64,000 bases of DNA from Marinobacter salarius (GTDB lineage: Bacteria > Pseudomonadota > Gammaproteobacteria > Pseudomonadales > Oleiphilaceae): assembly GCF_032922745.1 (NCBI RefSeq), contig NZ_CP136693.1, positions 3,100,001 to 3,164,000 on the forward strand. The letters are read 5' to 3'. Position 1 is the stretch's first letter; the number at the start of each line of letters is the position of its first letter. Below are positions 8,426-17,369 of the stretch, in pieces. The notes under the pieces were generated by a model. It did no database searches and was not told the DNA's origin. It saw only the letters and a list, made by a program, of their open reading frames with translations. The position numbers were made by a program, and so were the translations under genes.

Positions 8426-9621
8426 TCAAACACTTTCAATCAGAAGCAATATCCTGACCCACACCCACACACTATTGTGCACAGGGCATATCCTCCGCTG
8501 CGCTGCAGCTGGTGAGCGGCAGTCATCAGCAGGCGGGCGCCCGACATGCCTAACGGGTGGCCGAGGGCAATGGCGCCTCCGTTCAGGTTACTCCGGGGGC
8601 GTCATCGGCGATCCCTAGCTCACGCAAAATCGCCAGGCCTTGAGCGGCAAAGGCTTCGTTTAGCTCGATCACGTCGATGTCGGCGATGGTGATATTCTGT
8701 TTCTCCATCAGTTTTTGTACTGCAGGCACAGGCCCAATAGCCATAGTGCGAGGATCCACACCAGCGGCTGCCATGCCGAGGATCCTCTCCATGGGCTCGA
8801 GTCTGTGTTTGCTTTACAGCTGCCTTACTTACGACTAGCATCGCCGCTGCGTCGTCGTTGACGCCGGAGGCCTTGCCGGCGGTCACACAACCGTTTTCTC
8901 GAAATGGTGTGGACAGCGAAGCGAGCTTCTCCAGCATGGTGCTGCGGGGATACTCGTCGGTATCAAAGACCAGCGGGTCCTGCTTTCGGCGCGGGATGGA
9001 CCCCGGTACGATTTCTTGGGCGAACACACCTTGTTGTTGCTCTCGAGTAGCCTTCTGCTGGGAGCGGAAGATGAACAGATTCTGGTCTTCTCGGGAAATG
9101 TTGAATTGTTCGGCAACGCTCTCGGCCGTTTCCGGCATAGAATCGATGCCGTACTGTTCCTTCATCTGGGGGTTTACGAAGCGCCAACCGATGTTGGGGT
9201 CTTCGATTTTTTGATCCCGAGAGAAGCCTGAGTCCGCCTTGCCTAGGACATAGGGGGCTCGATACATAGATTCCACGCCGCCTGCTAAAACCAGGTCCAA
9301 CTCACGAGCGCGGACGGCGCGGAAAGCAGTGCCCACAGCGTCCATGCCGGAACCGCATAGCCAGTTGAGGGTGGTACCGGGTACGGAAATGGGCAAAACA
9401 GCAAGCAACGCGGACATGCGGGCCACGTTGCGGTTGTCTTCGCCAGTCTGGTTGACGCTGCCCATCATGACTTCGTCGATGGCTACCCAATCCAACTCCG
9501 GCGCTTCCTGAAGCACGGCCCTAAGAATATGGGCGGCTAAGTCGTCCGGGCGCACACCGGCAAGAGTGCTGCTGAGGCGGCCGATAGCCGAACGGCGCGG
9601 ATGGCAAAGAAAGACATTCAT
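8426..9621 (-). pseudogene. Frameshifted acetyl-CoA acyltransferase (PcaF-like thiolase)
   Basis: The first two thirds read as a beta-ketoadipyl-CoA-type thiolase: IGRLSSTLAGVRPDDLAA, the active-site LNWLCGSGMDA with its cysteine, GGVESMYRAPYVLGKA, and VTAGKASGVNDDAAAML. After about residue 275 the frame breaks. IDVIELNEAFAAQGLAIL continues in a second frame, NGGAIALGHPLGMSGARLL in a third, and ILLLIESV with its stop near 8426 in yet another position. With at least three indels the distal half, including the catalytic His and second Cys, cannot be translated with the first half. It is recent decay, since most residues still match the family. Confidence 0.88.
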
Positions 9622-10005
9622 TACTTTAAAACCTCATTTAAGCCTGAAATCAGCAGAGCGCGTGTTTTAGAATAAAATGAAGAATAGAAAATAGCAGGGG
9701 AGGGAATAACCCTGCAATTAGATAATTTCGATAAAATCTATGCCTTTATTGCATAGATTGGTTGGCAATCGGAAAGTGGCCACTATTTGTCGGAGTCAAA
9801 CAGAACCTTGTCGAGACTGATCGAGTTTCGCTTGAAAATTCCTGTATCCGGCGGTGCAACCAAAAAAATTGTTCATCGGCCAATGGAGAGTACCGTAAGT
9901 GCCTGTTCTTTTTATTGATCATAGGTGATTGCGAGGTCAAGCTTTTACTGAGAAACCATCTGCTAGAGCGTGCCACTCACTGGCTGACCTTACCGCGTGA
10001 GGTTA
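9622..10005 (+). other. Intergenic, no gene recognised
   Basis: AT-richer stretch between the dead thiolase and the ABC exporter relic. Short open frames exist on both strands (for example 9746-9976 minus) but none resembles a known protein or has a convincing ribosome site. It probably contains the former thiolase promoter region. Confidence 0.5.
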
Positions 10006-10008
10006 CAT

Positions 10009-10119
10009 GTGGGTAGAGTCAACTTCTCCGACGTGCACGCCGCCTTTCTCCCGCTGGCCTTGGCCCCGCCGATCCTGATCGGGCTTGCCTGGGCGCTGCT
10101 CAAGAAGCAGGAGCGTTAG
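10009..10119 (+). pseudogene. C-terminal stub of an ABC exporter (RbbA-like)
   Basis: The frame encodes a hydrophobic segment and ends LALAPPILIGLAWALLKKQER before TAG. This resembles the C-terminal end of the fused ATPase/permease RbbA, which precedes a YhhJ-type permease in enterobacterial operons. Nothing upstream encodes the rest, so it is a remnant. The assignment depends mainly on the permease relic that follows. Confidence 0.45.
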
Positions 10120-10124
10120 CCCTG

Positions 10125-11122
10125 CATCTTGCCAACGTTGGTTATCTTGGTGTCAAGGAGTTCCGCAGCCTGCTGCGCGACCCGATCATGCTGCTGATTG
10201 TCTACGCCTTTACTGTATCGTCTACACCGCGGCCACAGCCATGCCGGAGACTCTCAACAAGGCACCGATCGCAGTCGTGAACGAGGATCGTTCGCCGCTG
10301 TCCTGGCGCATCGTCAGCGCCTTATTTCATGCCTGTCAACGGACATCATCAATCAGGCTGAGATGGACACCCGCATGGATGCCGGGCTCGACACCTTTGC
10401 CCTGGATATCCCGCCGGAATTCCAGCGCGACCTGCTGATAGGGAAGCGGCCCACGATTCAGCTCAACGTCGATGAGTCAGGCGTTCGCCCGCAGCGGCTA
10501 TATCCAGACCATCGTGAACGATGAGGTGCGCACCTTCGTTCATCGCTACCGCGAGGTTCCGGAGCTGCCGGTGGACCTGGCGCTGCGGGCGCGCTTCAAT
10601 CCCCAGCTCAATAAATCCTGGTTCGGTGCTGTCATGCAGGTCACGCCGTTCGAGATCATGAGCAGCAAGGTGTGCGCCATGGCCCTGGTGGTCCTTGCCT
10701 CCACCGCCTTCGCACTGACCGCGGTGGTGCAGGGTTGGCTGTCCGTACCGATCCAGGGCTCGCTTTCGCTTTTCCTGGTCGGGGCGGCGTTGCATCTTTT
10801 CGCCACCACATCCATGGGGATATTCCTGGGCACCGTCGCCCGCTCCATGCCCCAGTTCGCATTGCTACTCATGCTGGTGCTACTGCCGCTGCAGATGTTT
10901 TCGGGCGGTTCGACACCGCGGGAGAGCATGCCGGATGCCGTCCAGTACATCATGCTGGCCACGCCCAACACGCATTTCGTGATGTTGGCCCAGGCGATTC
11001 TCTACCGTGGCGCGGGCCTCACAACCGTCTGGCCGCAGTTCCTGGCCATCGCTGTTATCGGGGCCACCCTTTTTGGCTTTGCTCTGACCCGCTTTCGGAG
11101 GACGCTTAGCACAATGGGCTGA
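10125..11122 (+). pseudogene. Decayed ABC-2 type permease (YhhJ-like)
   Basis: The start reads LHLANVGYLGVKEFRSLLRD, then the frame changes twice around ATAMPETLNKAPIAVVNEDRS and LDIPPEFQRDLLIGKRPTIQ. A readable final part follows (10472-11122): FNPQLNKSWFGAVMQV, four or five hydrophobic segments, MFSGGSTPRESMP, and an LTRFRRTL ending. Between AVMQV and TPFEIM the usual segment with the EREHGT motif is missing, so there is an in-frame deletion besides the frameshifts. It was once an inner-membrane exporter permease and is now non-functional. Confidence 0.75.
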
Positions 11123-11230
11123 AGCACGTAACAAAAGCCAGTGTTGACTCGCTGGCGCCACCAGGCTCGTTTTCAAGGAGGTGGTTTCGCCTTCAAGGGG
11201 AAACAGGGCCAGTGTCACCGGACATAGGAA

Positions 11231-11519
11231 ACTGACCCTTTACGGTCAAAATTACTGACCCACCTTTGTTTTAATAAGGGCCGACTCGACAGGAGGGCGG
11301 CCCATGCTGACAAAGGAAGCCATTATGGAAATCAAGATTTTATCCCGGCAGGGTATGAGTATTCGAGCCATTAGCCGGAAGCTGGGGGGGGGCACGGAAT
11401 ACCGCGCGCAAATACTTGCGGGGAGAGGCTCTGAAGCCCCCGGATCGAAAAGGTCCGGAGCGGCCATTCAAAGCGCCCTGGAGGGGTATGACCAGTGGCG
11501 GGAGAAAAGGGCCGCTTGA
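11231..11519 (+). pseudogene. IS21-family remnant (istA 5' end)
   Basis: ACTGACCC occurs at 11231-11238 and 11254-11261, as in the multiple terminal repeats of IS21-family elements. Then comes MLTKEAIMEIKILSRQGMSIRAISRKLG, the helix-turn-helix start of IstA. A G run near 11383-11390 shifts the frame; reading past it gives ARNTARKYLRGEALKPPD, as expected of IstA. The rest of istA and all of istB are missing, cut off close to the IS5 insertion at 11537. Confidence 0.75.
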
Positions 11520-11532
11520 AATATATAGATGC

Positions 11533-11536
11533 CTAA
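11533..11536 (+). repeat. IS5 target-site duplication CTAA, left copy
   Basis: CTAA directly before the left inverted repeat; the same four bases follow the right end at 12693-12696. A 4-bp YTAR target is typical of the IS5 group. Confidence 0.8.
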
Positions 11537-12692
11537 GGAGACTCTCAATAAGTCTCAAAATCAGCGATAATATGGCCATCGCCAACTGCAGAGGATTCGT
11601 TGCCACCATGGATCAGATCACCTTCTCCGAAGCCGAGTACCAGAACAAAAAGCGCAAGACCCGTCGCGAGATCTTTCTGGAACGGATGGACAAGCTGATT
11701 CCCTGGAAGCAGTTGGAAAAGAAGGTAGCCCGTTATTACCCCAAGGGCCAGAACGGTCGGTCTCCGTATCCGCTGCCTGCCATGCTTCGAGTTCACTGCA
11801 CGCAACTGTTCTATAACCTGAGCGATCCGGCGATGGAAGACGCTCTTTACGAGATCGAATCCATGCGTCACTTCGCTGGCCTGAAGCTGGATCGCTTGCC
11901 GGACGAGACGACCATTCTCAACTTCCGGCATTTCCTGGAGCAGCATGGTCTTGGCAAGGCGCTGTTTAACGAGGTGAACAAACACCTGGAGAAAAACGGC
12001 CTGATGCTGCGTGAAGGTAGCATTGTAGATGCCACCATTATCTCTGCTCCCAGCTCCACCAAAAACAGCACCGGCAAGCGCGACCCGGAGATGCACCAGA
12101 CCAGAAAGGGCAACGAATGGCACTTCGGTATGAAGATGCACATTGGTGTCGATGACACACTGGGCCTGATTCATAGCATCGATTCCACTGCTGCCAACGT
12201 TCACGACATTGTGCCCACCGACAAGCTGCTGCACGGTGAAGAGCAACGAGTCTTCGGCGATGCCGGGTACCTTGGCATTCAAAAGGGGGATGAGCATAAG
12301 CACCGCGAGAACGTCTCCTGGTTCATTGCCAAACGGCCAGGCACCCGGAAGAAGCTGGATGCCGACAAACTGAAAGCCGAAAAAATCAAAGCCAGTGTTC
12401 GTGCCAAAGTGGAGCATCCCTTCCGCTACATCAAGCAGATCTTCGGCTACAGCAAAGTCCGCTATCGGGGCCTTGCCAAGCACAACAACCGGCTTCATTT
12501 GCTGGCTGCGTTCAGCAACCTGCTGATCGGTGAAAAATACAAGCTGGCGGAAGGCGAGTGCACCTGTTTTCCGTCAAAATGGCGGGAAACAGGCAAGAAA
12601 CATACAAATAACGGGGAAAAAACGTCTGCAATTCCCGATTTTTGCTGTTTTGAAACAACATCGGCAAAAATCACCGGTTATTCAGACCTTCC
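11537..12692 (+). mobile_element. Complete IS5-family insertion sequence, 1156 bp
   Basis: The ends are imperfect inverted repeats: GGAGACTCTCAATAAG on the left, and GGAAGGTCTGAATAAC when the right end is read inward (11 of 16 match). They are flanked by a CTAA duplication at 11533-11536 and 12693-12696. Inside is a single transposase gene. The intact duplication says the copy arrived by its own transposition. It landed between the IS21 remnant and the upstream region of ectC. Confidence 0.85.
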
Positions 12693-12696
12693 CTAA
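11608..12696 (+). CDS. IS5-family transposase
   Basis: DDE transposase of about 362 residues from the ATG at 11608 (MDQITFSEAEYQNKK); an in-frame ATG at 11572 is also possible. Visible catalytic regions are VDATIISAP (first Asp), FGDAGYLG (second Asp) and VEHPFRYIKQIFGYSKVRYRGL, which carries the Glu and the Y-R-E-like signature of IS5. The frame is intact, so the enzyme may be active. The stop codon TAA is formed by the final bases of the right CTAA duplication, so the protein end depends on the insertion site. Confidence 0.92.
   Translation: MDQITFSEAEYQNKKRKTRREIFLERMDKLIPWKQLEKKVARYYPKGQNGRSPYPLPAMLRVHCTQLFYNLSDPAMEDALYEIESMRHFAGLKLDRLPDETTILNFRHFLEQHGLGKALFNEVNKHLEKNGLMLREGSIVDATIISAPSSTKNSTGKRDPEMHQTRKGNEWHFGMKMHIGVDDTLGLIHSIDSTAANVHDIVPTDKLLHGEEQRVFGDAGYLGIQKGDEHKHRENVSWFIAKRPGTRKKLDADKLKAEKIKASVRAKVEHPFRYIKQIFGYSKVRYRGLAKHNNRLHLLAAFSNLLIGEKYKLAEGECTCFPSKWRETGKKHTNNGEKTSAIPDFCCFETTSAKITGYSDLP
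12693..12696 (+). repeat. IS5 target-site duplication CTAA, right copy
   Basis: Matches the left copy at 11533-11536. Its TAA also serves as the transposase stop codon. Confidence 0.8.
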
Positions 12697-12754
12697 TGTT
12701 TATACTATAAAGCTGTTTCACCCGATTCTGACCAACCAACCATGAGATACGCCC

Positions 12755-13150
12755 ATGAAAATCGTTAAAGTTCAGGACATCATTGGTACCGAGCGTGAAG
12801 TCAGCGACAAGCAGTGGACCAGCCGCCGTCTGCTGCTCAAGAAGGACGGAATGGGATTTTCCTTCCACGAAACCATCATCAAGGCAGGCTCCGAGCACAC
12901 TTTCTGGTACAAGCACCACCTGGAAGCCGTTTACTGCGTTGCCGGTAACGGGCGCATCAAGGACCTCGCCACGGGTGAAGTTCACGAGATTACCGACGGT
13001 ACCCTCTACGCCCTGGACAACCACGACAAGCACACCCTGTACGGTGGTACCGAGGACATGCGCCTGATCTGCGCCTTCAACCCGCCGGTGACCGGCCAGG
13101 AAGTTCATGACGAGGACGGCGCCTACCTGCCGGACAGCAGCGATAACTGA
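12755..13150 (+). CDS. ectC: L-ectoine synthase, isolated from ectAB
   Basis: Cupin-fold ectoine synthase of 131 residues, the family length. It closes N-gamma-acetyl-diaminobutyrate to ectoine, a compatible solute. Conserved pieces are MGFSFHETII, the HLEAVYC metal/substrate region, DGTLYALDNHDKHTLY, and the ending FNPPVTGQEVHDEDGAY. No ectA, ectB or ask_ect lies near it. Upstream is an IS5 copy ending 62 bp before the start; downstream is a hairpin. Orphan ectC genes are known in other bacteria. Here loss of the neighbours by the local insertion and deletion activity is equally possible. Confidence 0.92.
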   Translation: MKIVKVQDIIGTEREVSDKQWTSRRLLLKKDGMGFSFHETIIKAGSEHTFWYKHHLEAVYCVAGNGRIKDLATGEVHEITDGTLYALDNHDKHTLYGGTEDMRLICAFNPPVTGQEVHDEDGAYLPDSSDN

Positions 13151-13151
13151 T

Positions 13152-13168
13152 CCGCCCTGATAGGGCGG
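13152..13168 (+). terminator. Hairpin after ectC
   Basis: CCGCCCT-GAT-AGGGCGG forms a 7-bp GC-rich stem right after the ectC stop. No clear T-run follows, so it may terminate weakly or only protect the 3' end. Confidence 0.5.
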
Positions 13169-13557
13169 CTGATCTGACCGCTGGCACACCCATGCCGGCG
13201 AGTCCCGATCTTGGTGGCGCCACCACTGGCACGTTTGTCCGGCCTGCGCCTGGGCACTGGTACATAATGAGACGGGCTATGACCACAACATGGCTGCGGC
13301 TAGCATGTGAAGGCGCTATCGGAAGCACACAAGTACGTTACACAGAGTTTCCACAGAGGTAGCCACCACCGCAATTGCATGGCTTTTTGATTGATGGTGC
13401 ACAACTGGCCGTTCGCAGGCGGTCCAGTCGATTCTCTTGCCCATCTGCACCAGTTCCTGCCGGGGGTTAAGGATGTCTTCGAGGTAGGTTTCCAGCAGAT
13501 CTCTCTGTCGGCCGGGGCTTAAATTGATGGCTTTGCGCAGCACAGGAAACGGAATTC
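13169..13557 (+). other. Non-coding stretch, possible transposase scrap
   Basis: No convincing gene. A short minus-strand frame (13316-13543) contains ILNPRQELVQMGKRIDW, which resembles the N-terminal part of some IS5-type transposases, but it is too short to assign. Confidence 0.3.
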
Positions 13558-13790
13558 ATGACCTCATTGCAACAGAGTGATCCTGAATCGACAAGTTCCA
13601 AAAAGGGCTTTTTCCGGAAATTGCCGAAAAGGCATTTGGACACTTGGCTTAGTCTTGATGTTTATGGACATCTCATCCGAGCTTGTTTACAGCCTCTTGC
13701 CGAGATTCATGACTACGCTCGGTGCATCCATGGTCAACATAGGGATCATTGAAGGCTTTGCCGAGACCCAGCAATCGAACAAGACTGGTC
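13558..13790 (+). pseudogene. MFS transporter N-terminal stub
   Basis: It starts MTSLQQSDPESTSSKKGFFR at 13558. After a frameshift near 13630 it reads WTLGLVLMFMDISSELVYSL and LGASMVNIGIIEGFAET, a typical first and second transmembrane region of a major facilitator. The remaining roughly 350 residues are absent. It is a truncated, frameshifted remnant with no expected activity. Confidence 0.7.
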
Positions 13791-13906
13791 TGGGACTGCC
13801 CTCGGTATGACCAAGAGCAGTCAAGCATTTGATCTACCTGTGTCATGAGGCTTGCGCCGTATTTTACAGAGAGTCAAGAGGCCTCTGCGCCGGGACTGTG
13901 CCAGAC

Positions 13907-14992
13907 CTAATCCTTCTTATGATCCCGGTACCCGGCCATCATTTTCATCATCCAGCCCGGATATTCCTCCGGTATACGGCTCACCTCGTCGAGAGCATTA
14001 AGTTCTTCGCCAGACAACCGGATCTGCGCTGCCTGGATATTGGCTTTCAGCTGCTCCGGCCGCTTGGCGCCAACAATGATGCTGGTCACGGGTTTTTGGT
14101 GTAACAGCCACGCCAGGGCGATTTGGGCCACGGTAACCGGCTCGCCGTCGATCTGCTTTCCGTCGGCAATCTCCCGCATCACCTTGATGACTTCGCTGCC
14201 CCGCTCGCGGTCGACAGGCGGAAAGTCAAACTTGGCACGCCGGTTTTCCTCGGACACGTCCGGCCCCTCATATTTACCGGACAGGTAACCCCCGGCCAGT
14301 GGGCTCCACACCATCAGACCGACGTTCTCAGATTCCAGCATCGGAATAATATCTCGCTCCAGGTCGCGACCCACGAGGGTATAGTGGGCCTGCAGGGATA
14401 TGATCGGGCACAGGTTGCGGGCCTGGCTGATGCCGATGGCTTTCATCACCTGCCAGGCGGCCCAGTTGGACAGACCCACATAGCGCACATGGCCCTGTTG
14501 CACCAGGGTGTTCAGTGCCTCCAGGGTCTCCTCGATCGGGGTGGCCGGGTCAAAACCGTGGATCTGGTACAGGTCGATATAGTCCGTTTGCAGCCGCGCC
14601 AGGCTCGCCTTGCATTCGCTCATGATGTGGCCCCGGGAAGCACCGCGGGCATTGGGGCCCTCGCCCATCGGACCGAGCACCTTGGTGGCCAACACGACCT
14701 CTTCCCGGCGAACGCCGAGGTTCTTCAGGGACTGGCCGACGATGCGCTCGCTGGCGCCGAAACCATAGATGTTGGCGGTATCGATAAAGTTGATCCCCGC
14801 CTCCAGGGCGATCTTCACGAGTTCGTCGGCCTGTTCCTGCTGCAACTGGCCGATCAGGCCCCAGATGTCCTCATCGCCGCCGAAGGTCATGGTGCCCAGG
14901 CACAGTTCGGATACGAACAGCCCCGAGTTGCCCAGCGACTTATAGTCTGGACGATTGTCTCCATCGAACAGTGGTAAACTCTCAGTTGCCAT
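13907..14992 (-). CDS. Aldo/keto reductase
   Basis: NADPH-dependent oxidoreductase with a TIM-barrel fold, about 361 residues from the chosen ATG (MATESLPLF), which has GAGG eight bases upstream; an ATG five codons earlier is possible. The catalytic tetrad is visible: Asp and Tyr in FIDTANIYG, Lys in LATKV, His in LYQIHG. The C-terminal SIIVGAKRPEQLKANIQA is the cofactor-binding part. The set of motifs is that of the YajO/Tas/YhdN type acting on small aldehydes or ketones; the substrate is unknown. It follows the dienelactone hydrolase by 84 bp on the same strand. Confidence 0.88.
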   Translation of the reverse strand: MATESLPLFDGDNRPDYKSLGNSGLFVSELCLGTMTFGGDEDIWGLIGQLQQEQADELVKIALEAGINFIDTANIYGFGASERIVGQSLKNLGVRREEVVLATKVLGPMGEGPNARGASRGHIMSECKASLARLQTDYIDLYQIHGFDPATPIEETLEALNTLVQQGHVRYVGLSNWAAWQVMKAIGISQARNLCPIISLQAHYTLVGRDLERDIIPMLESENVGLMVWSPLAGGYLSGKYEGPDVSEENRRAKFDFPPVDRERGSEVIKVMREIADGKQIDGEPVTVAQIALAWLLHQKPVTSIIVGAKRPEQLKANIQAAQIRLSGEELNALDEVSRIPEEYPGWMMKMMAGYRDHKKD

Positions 14993-15076
14993 GTTGCACC
15001 TCATCATGCTTTTCGGTTGGTGTTCCAGAATTCACTGTAAATACTGCCGGTTTCGGTTTGTTTGCACTCGCTTGTG

Positions 15077-15883
15077 TTACTGGGTGAAGATGGCCTTATA
15101 GAAACGCATAGCGCCCTCCCAGGAGCGGGCGGCAGCCTCTTCGTCGTAACCAACCGGCATACCAAACTTTTCGGCGATCCTGTCGGCGCCCGGGTTGGTG
15201 AATGAGTGCAGCACTCCGGGGAAGCTCACCAGTGTCAGATCGACTTCGGCATCCTGCATCTCTTTGACCAGGCTCGCCACCTGATCCGAGGGGACCAGCT
15301 TGTCGGCACCGCCGGTATACACCTGGACCCTGGCTTTTACGGACCCGGGTTCAGCCTGGAGGGGGCTGCCGAGCGCACCGTGGAAGCTGACAACGCCGTC
15401 CAGATCGACACCCATGCGCGCCATGTTGAGAACAACGGCACCGCCAAAGCAGTAACCTTGTGCTGCAATTCGGGACCCATCAACACTTTCGTGGTTCTTC
15501 AGGATGTCCATCGCCTTCATGAAGCGCGCCTTGACCTGGTCCATGTCCCTGGTGGCTTCCTGCATGAATTTCTGGGCAGTATCGGGATGGTCGGCTTGTT
15601 TGCCAGAGCCATACATATCCAGCGCAAACGCTGTATAGCCGGCGGAAGCAAGCCGTTCCGCCTGATTCCGGGCGAATTCATTGTGCCCCCACCATTCATG
15701 GACCACCAGAACCCCCGGGCGCTTTTGCCCGAATTCATCATCCCAGGCCATGTAGCCGGTAAAGGTCTCGTCGCCGACTTGATACTCAATGGTTCTGGTT
15801 TGCGTTTCTGCCAGTACCTGCGTACTGGCAACAGTGAGTGACAGCGTGGCTGCTGCCAGTGCTGTTTTCAGGGTGCTCATCAT
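15077..15883 (-). CDS. Secreted dienelactone hydrolase-family protein
   Basis: Alpha/beta-hydrolase of 268 residues with a Sec signal peptide (MMSTLKTALAAATLSLTVAS, cut after VLAE). The dienelactone-hydrolase triad is Cys in GYCFGG, Asp in TGGADKLV and His in GVLHSFTNPGAD. Family members hydrolyse lactones or esters; the export signal places this one in the periplasm, unlike the cytoplasmic ClcD/PcaD type. It may form a unit with the aldo/keto reductase downstream. The substrate cannot be read from the sequence. Confidence 0.88.
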   Translation of the reverse strand: MMSTLKTALAAATLSLTVASTQVLAETQTRTIEYQVGDETFTGYMAWDDEFGQKRPGVLVVHEWWGHNEFARNQAERLASAGYTAFALDMYGSGKQADHPDTAQKFMQEATRDMDQVKARFMKAMDILKNHESVDGSRIAAQGYCFGGAVVLNMARMGVDLDGVVSFHGALGSPLQAEPGSVKARVQVYTGGADKLVPSDQVASLVKEMQDAEVDLTLVSFPGVLHSFTNPGADRIAEKFGMPVGYDEEAAARSWEGAMRFYKAIFTQ

Positions 15884-16027
15884 CTGTTTGCTCCTTTTCG
15901 CTCGTTATGAGTCAATTTGCGTAGCGATTATGTACGGGTAGACATCGACCAAAGCTCACAGGAAATGTCGCCACGTGAGCGAACACGAATTTAATCGCTC
16001 GCTCAAAGCGCGATTCCTGTCCCGTCG

Positions 16028-16594
16028 TTACTGGCAGCGGGCGCGCAGCAGTCGCGTTGCGGCATCAAACACGGCGAGGTCTTCTTCGGTGCGCGCGGCA
16101 AGGTGGGCTCCTTCCAGCATCGCCAGGGTCGCCTGCGCTTCATCGGCGGGACCCAGGATGGCCGAGACGGATCCATCCCTGTGCCCCAGCTCAAACGTTG
16201 CTGTAATCCACTGCAAGACCATTGCGCGAATGGCGCCGACTCTGGCAATGACAGTGTCGGACAGGCTTTCGCGGCAGGTCGAAAAAGCAATGCACAGGCA
16301 GACCGTTTGTCCATCATGTAAGGCCCCGCGGTACAGGGCAATGAGTGCCTTGAGGCGCGCGCCGGCGCTGGCATGGGCTGCATCTATCTCGGTCAGACCC
16401 TGCTGCAGACTGGTCTGATAGCGCTCGATCAAGGCTTCGGAGAGCTTCGCCTTGGTGGGGAAATGATAATGGATCGAGGCCTTTCGAATGCCGATGGCCT
16501 CAGCCAGATCCGCATAGCTGAACCCGTCAAAGCCCCGTGACCGAACGGTGTGCTCGGCAAGGTCCATCAGGGCTGTTCTGGTATCACGGTTCAT
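16028..16594 (-). CDS. TetR-family repressor
   Basis: 188 residues. The N-terminal helix-turn-helix is clear (VRSRGFDGFSYADLAEAIG then RKASIHYHFPTKAKL), followed by a C-terminal ligand domain with several cysteines. It is the third gene of a unit GST-cupin-TetR on the minus strand, 44 bp after the cupin gene. A perfect palindrome in front of the GST gene is the obvious binding site, so autoregulation of the operon is inferred. By N-terminal resemblance it may belong to the NemR-like group sensing electrophiles. Confidence 0.88.
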   Translation of the reverse strand: MNRDTRTALMDLAEHTVRSRGFDGFSYADLAEAIGIRKASIHYHFPTKAKLSEALIERYQTSLQQGLTEIDAAHASAGARLKALIALYRGALHDGQTVCLCIAFSTCRESLSDTVIARVGAIRAMVLQWITATFELGHRDGSVSAILGPADEAQATLAMLEGAHLAARTEEDLAVFDAATRLLRARCQ

Positions 16595-16638
16595 GGTTAT
16601 TCACCTGTTTGCCTTTGCAATCCCGCTATTGCCGGGCC

Positions 16639-17307
16639 TTATACCCTCGGTGCCCCGGCAAATCGCAGGTGCCCCGTTTTCATCCAGATCTTGGCGCCGC
16701 CGTCCCCGGCCGCCACGGACAACCTGTGTCCTTCAGGGAGGCGCAGCCAGTCATGCCTGGCCAGCATCTCGCCATCCCTGGTGACCGAACCTTCGATCAC
16801 CAGCAGCTCGATTCCGCCGGGCGCCTCAGAGGTCAGTGTCGCCCCCGCATCGAGCTGGCTGTAGGTCACGATCTCACGATCGTCCTCATGCAGCTTTGTG
16901 GTGGCAACGCCGCCCACTGGGGCGCCCAGCCCGGCCTCCATATTCTTGCTGAACTGGGTGCGGTCGGCCAGGTCGAACTGCCACAGTTTCACAAATATCG
17001 TGCAGCCCGTTTCAGAGCCCGGAATATGTGACGTGGTTGGGGGGTTGCGCACATAGCTGCCCGCTGGGAAGTCACCGTGCTCATCCTGGAACACGCCATC
17101 GAGTACGATGAATTCTTCTCCACCGGTGTGGGTATGTGCCGAGAAATGACTCCCCGGCGCATAACGAACGATGGTCGTGGCGCGGGCAACTTCCTCCCCG
17201 ATCCGGTCCAGCATGCGCCGCTCCACGCCTTTCATGGGCGAGGGCTGCCATTCAATCTGGTCGGAATGCATAACCACCGGTTTGGAGAAATCTGCATTAA
17301 TCTCCAT
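16639..17307 (-). CDS. Double-cupin protein (ChrR-cupin-like)
   Basis: 222 residues from the ATG at 17307, chosen because GGGAGG lies just upstream. Two cupin modules are visible: the first with the metal-ligand set HTHTGGEEFIVLDGVF and PPTTSHIPG, the second more degenerate (GGIELLVIEGSV). It resembles the cupin domain of the ChrR anti-sigma factor but lacks its N-terminal zinc domain. A role in detoxification or sensing of oxidised or electrophilic compounds together with the GST gene is inferred from the operon. No reaction can be named. Confidence 0.78.
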   Translation of the reverse strand: MEINADFSKPVVMHSDQIEWQPSPMKGVERRMLDRIGEEVARATTIVRYAPGSHFSAHTHTGGEEFIVLDGVFQDEHGDFPAGSYVRNPPTTSHIPGSETGCTIFVKLWQFDLADRTQFSKNMEAGLGAPVGGVATTKLHEDDREIVTYSQLDAGATLTSEAPGGIELLVIEGSVTRDGEMLARHDWLRLPEGHRLSVAAGDGGAKIWMKTGHLRFAGAPRV

Positions 17308-17369
17308 GATATTCCTCCCTTTTTGGCCTTCATGTTTTCCGCGCTTGCATGAAACCCGAGGGTATCGGA

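Noticed and set aside
6792..8618. Open frame of 608 codons on the plus strand across etfBA
   Set aside because: Antisense shadow of two clear ETF genes; no recognisable domain.
14123..14977. 284-codon plus-strand frame
   Set aside because: Shadow of the aldo/keto reductase, which has its catalytic tetrad in the other strand.
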